This document shows, piece by piece, positions 4,686 to 6,040 of a DNA stretch of 6,040 bases (within the stretch, counting starts at the first letter, position 1; the number at the start of each line of letters is the position of its first letter). Below the pieces are notes generated by a model, which saw only the letters and a list, made by a program, of their open reading frames with translations, ran no database searches and was not told the DNA's origin. This DNA is from Syntrophomonadaceae bacterium (GTDB taxonomy: Bacteria; Bacillota; Dethiobacteria; DTU022), in the NCBI GenBank assembly GCA_007131435.1, contig SLQM01000072.1:1-6040 (forward strand), in the 5' to 3' direction. Made by a program: the position numbers and the translations under genes.

Positions 4686-6040
4686 TTACTCCCATTCAAT
4701 CGTGCCGGGAGGTTTAGAGGTTATATCATAAACAACCCTGGCCACTTCAGGTATTTCTCCTGTAATCCTCAGCGACGCTTTTTCCAGCACATCAAAAGGA
4801 ATCCGGGCCCAATCCGCCGTCATGGCATCTTCAGATGCAACTGCACGCAGGGCAATAACCGGGCCGTAGTGACGGTCATCACCTTTCACCCCTACTACTT
4901 GAACGTTGGTTAGTACTGCGAAATATTGCCATAACCCTTCATCAACCCCGGCTCGCTGGATTTCTTTGCGGAAAATAGCATCAGCCTGCTTTACTATTTC
5001 AAGCTTATCGGCTGTTATCTCGCCGATAATCCGCACTGCCAGGCCCGGCCCAGGGAAAGGCTGCCTTTTTAATATCTTATCCGGTAATCCCAGTTCAGCA
5101 CCAACCAGGCGAACTTCATCCTTGAAAAGTTCACGCAGCGGTTCAATCAGGTCAAAACCGAGTTCTTCCGGCAGACCTCCAACATTGTGATGCGATTTTA
5201 TTACAGCTGCACCCTGGACTGAACCACTTTCTACTACATCCGGGTATATTGTCCCCTGGGCCAGGTAAGAAATATCACCCATGGCCAGGGCCTGCCTTTT
5301 AAAAACATTAATAAACTCTGCACCAATAATCTGCCTTTTTTCTTCCGGATCTTTTACACCAGCCAGGGCATCAAGAAATCTTTTTCTGGCATCGATTAAA
5401 ATGAATTCGCCCTTCAGGCCTTCCTTGTATAATTTAACTACATGTTCCGCTTCTTTTAATCTTAACAGCCCGTGATCGACAAAAATAAATACAGCACGCT
5501 CACCCAGGGCCCGGTCAAGTAAAAAGGCAACCACTGACGAGTCAACCCCGCCGCTTAAAGCACAAACCACCTTTTCTCTTTCTCCTGCTGTCTCCCTGAT
5601 CTTTTTAACTGCATCGCTGACGAAGCTGCCCGGAGTCCAGTTCTTGCTGCACTGGCAAACTTCAAACAGGAACTTTTTTAAAACATTATTGCCGCCCGGG
5701 GTATGAAATACTTCCGGATGAAACTGAACGCCATAAATCTTTTTCTGATGATCACCCATAGCGGCAATGGTATCATTTTCTGTTTTAGCCAGCACAGTAA
5801 ATCCCTGAGGCAGTTCCAATACTTCATCCTGGTGGCTCATCCAGGCGCAGCATGAATCATCCAGGGCAAAAACCTGATCGCCAAATAACGGTTCTTTTTC
5901 CAGGATTCTAAATGAAGTTCTACCGAATTCAGACCTGCCGCCTTTCTCAACTTCTCCGCCAAGTTCTTTTGCCAAAAGATGCATTCCGTAGCAGATGCCA
6001 AGCATGGGAACTCCGCTATGATAAACTGCAGGGTCGCAAC
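4686..6040 (-). CDS. guaA: GMP synthase (glutamine-hydrolysing), 5' end outside window
   Basis: GuaA converts XMP to GMP using ATP and glutamine, the last step of guanine nucleotide synthesis. About 450 C-terminal residues are visible; the first complete codon is at 6038 and, against a family length of about 510-525, roughly 60-75 residues are missing. The frame stays open to the window edge (CDPAVYHSGVP before the Met at 6005), so that Met is internal and not the start. Numbering from it: amidotransferase nucleophile Cys5 in GICYGMHL, His96 and Glu98 in GVQFHPEV; then the ATP pyrophosphatase P-loop SGGVDSS (151-157); GTIYPDVVESG (251-261); KSHHNVGGLPE (270-280); FPGPGLAVR (317-325); and a dimerisation domain ending in the typical KPPGTIEWE. 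All visible catalytic motifs are intact. It converges on pdxT; its promoter and upstream context are not visible. Confidence 0.97.
   Translation of the reverse strand, partial: CDPAVYHSGVPMLGICYGMHLLAKELGGEVEKGGRSEFGRTSFRILEKEPLFGDQVFALDDSCCAWMSHQDEVLELPQGFTVLAKTENDTIAAMGDHQKKIYGVQFHPEVFHTPGGNNVLKKFLFEVCQCSKNWTPGSFVSDAVKKIRETAGEREKVVCALSGGVDSSVVAFLLDRALGERAVFIFVDHGLLRLKEAEHVVKLYKEGLKGEFILIDARKRFLDALAGVKDPEEKRQIIGAEFINVFKRQALAMGDISYLAQGTIYPDVVESGSVQGAAVIKSHHNVGGLPEELGFDLIEPLRELFKDEVRLVGAELGLPDKILKRQPFPGPGLAVRIIGEITADKLEIVKQADAIFRKEIQRAGVDEGLWQYFAVLTNVQVVGVKGDDRHYGPVIALRAVASEDAMTADWARIPFDVLEKASLRITGEIPEVARVVYDITSKPPGTIEWE

Noticed and set aside
4906..5475. Plus-strand frames antisense to guaA (4906-5190 and 5281-5475)
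   Set aside because: Both lie within guaA regions carrying conserved motifs, and I recognise nothing in their translations.
1..6040. A novel defence, mobile or biosynthetic system
   Set aside because: Every sizeable coding region is a recognisable housekeeping enzyme; the only mobile-type signal is the non-coding repeat at 1465-1577.

Overview
The window looks like a piece of a chromosome from a low-to-mid-GC Gram-positive bacterium (Firmicutes/Clostridia grade). The reasons are a T-box leader with a TGGTACCGCG motif, strong AGGAG-type ribosome binding sites, a DXP-independent vitamin B6 pathway (pdxS-pdxT), and a GGGGACGTACC-type palindromic repeat of a kind I recall from Clostridia genomes. 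The genus cannot be fixed from the sequence. Everything appears to be primary metabolism. I see no phage, transposase, CRISPR, toxin-antitoxin or defence gene.

Layout, plus strand: (1) the 3' part of a T-box leader (1 to about 153), including antiterminator and terminator; (2) a class I/II PLP-dependent aminotransferase of the LysN/aromatic type (213-1451); (3) a 113-bp inverted-repeat element (1465-1577) filling most of the gap; (4) hisH (1594-2226) and hisF (2319-3110), the two subunits of imidazole glycerol phosphate synthase; (5) pdxS (3138-4022) and pdxT (4026-4607), the two subunits of PLP synthase. A stem-loop at 4625-4666 closes this set. On the minus strand, guaA (GMP synthase) converges on it and runs off the right edge of the window, so its N-terminus is missing.

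How the genes relate: hisH/hisF and pdxS/pdxT are architecturally parallel complexes, each a class I glutamine amidotransferase feeding ammonia to a (beta/alpha)8-barrel synthase. GuaA adds a third amidotransferase of the same fold. IGP synthase releases AICAR into purine synthesis, upstream of the GMP made by GuaA, and PLP made by PdxST is the cofactor of the aminotransferase. Co-transcription of the five plus-strand genes is plausible but unproven, because the repeat splits the first gene from the rest.

Most useful observations: the T-box variable base (T109) predicts a tRNA with discriminator A73, which argues against tRNA-His control. The longest hisH reading frame starts inside the repeat, so the true start is probably 1594. 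hisH-hisF sit here without hisA or other his genes. I found no convincing evidence of a previously undescribed system.
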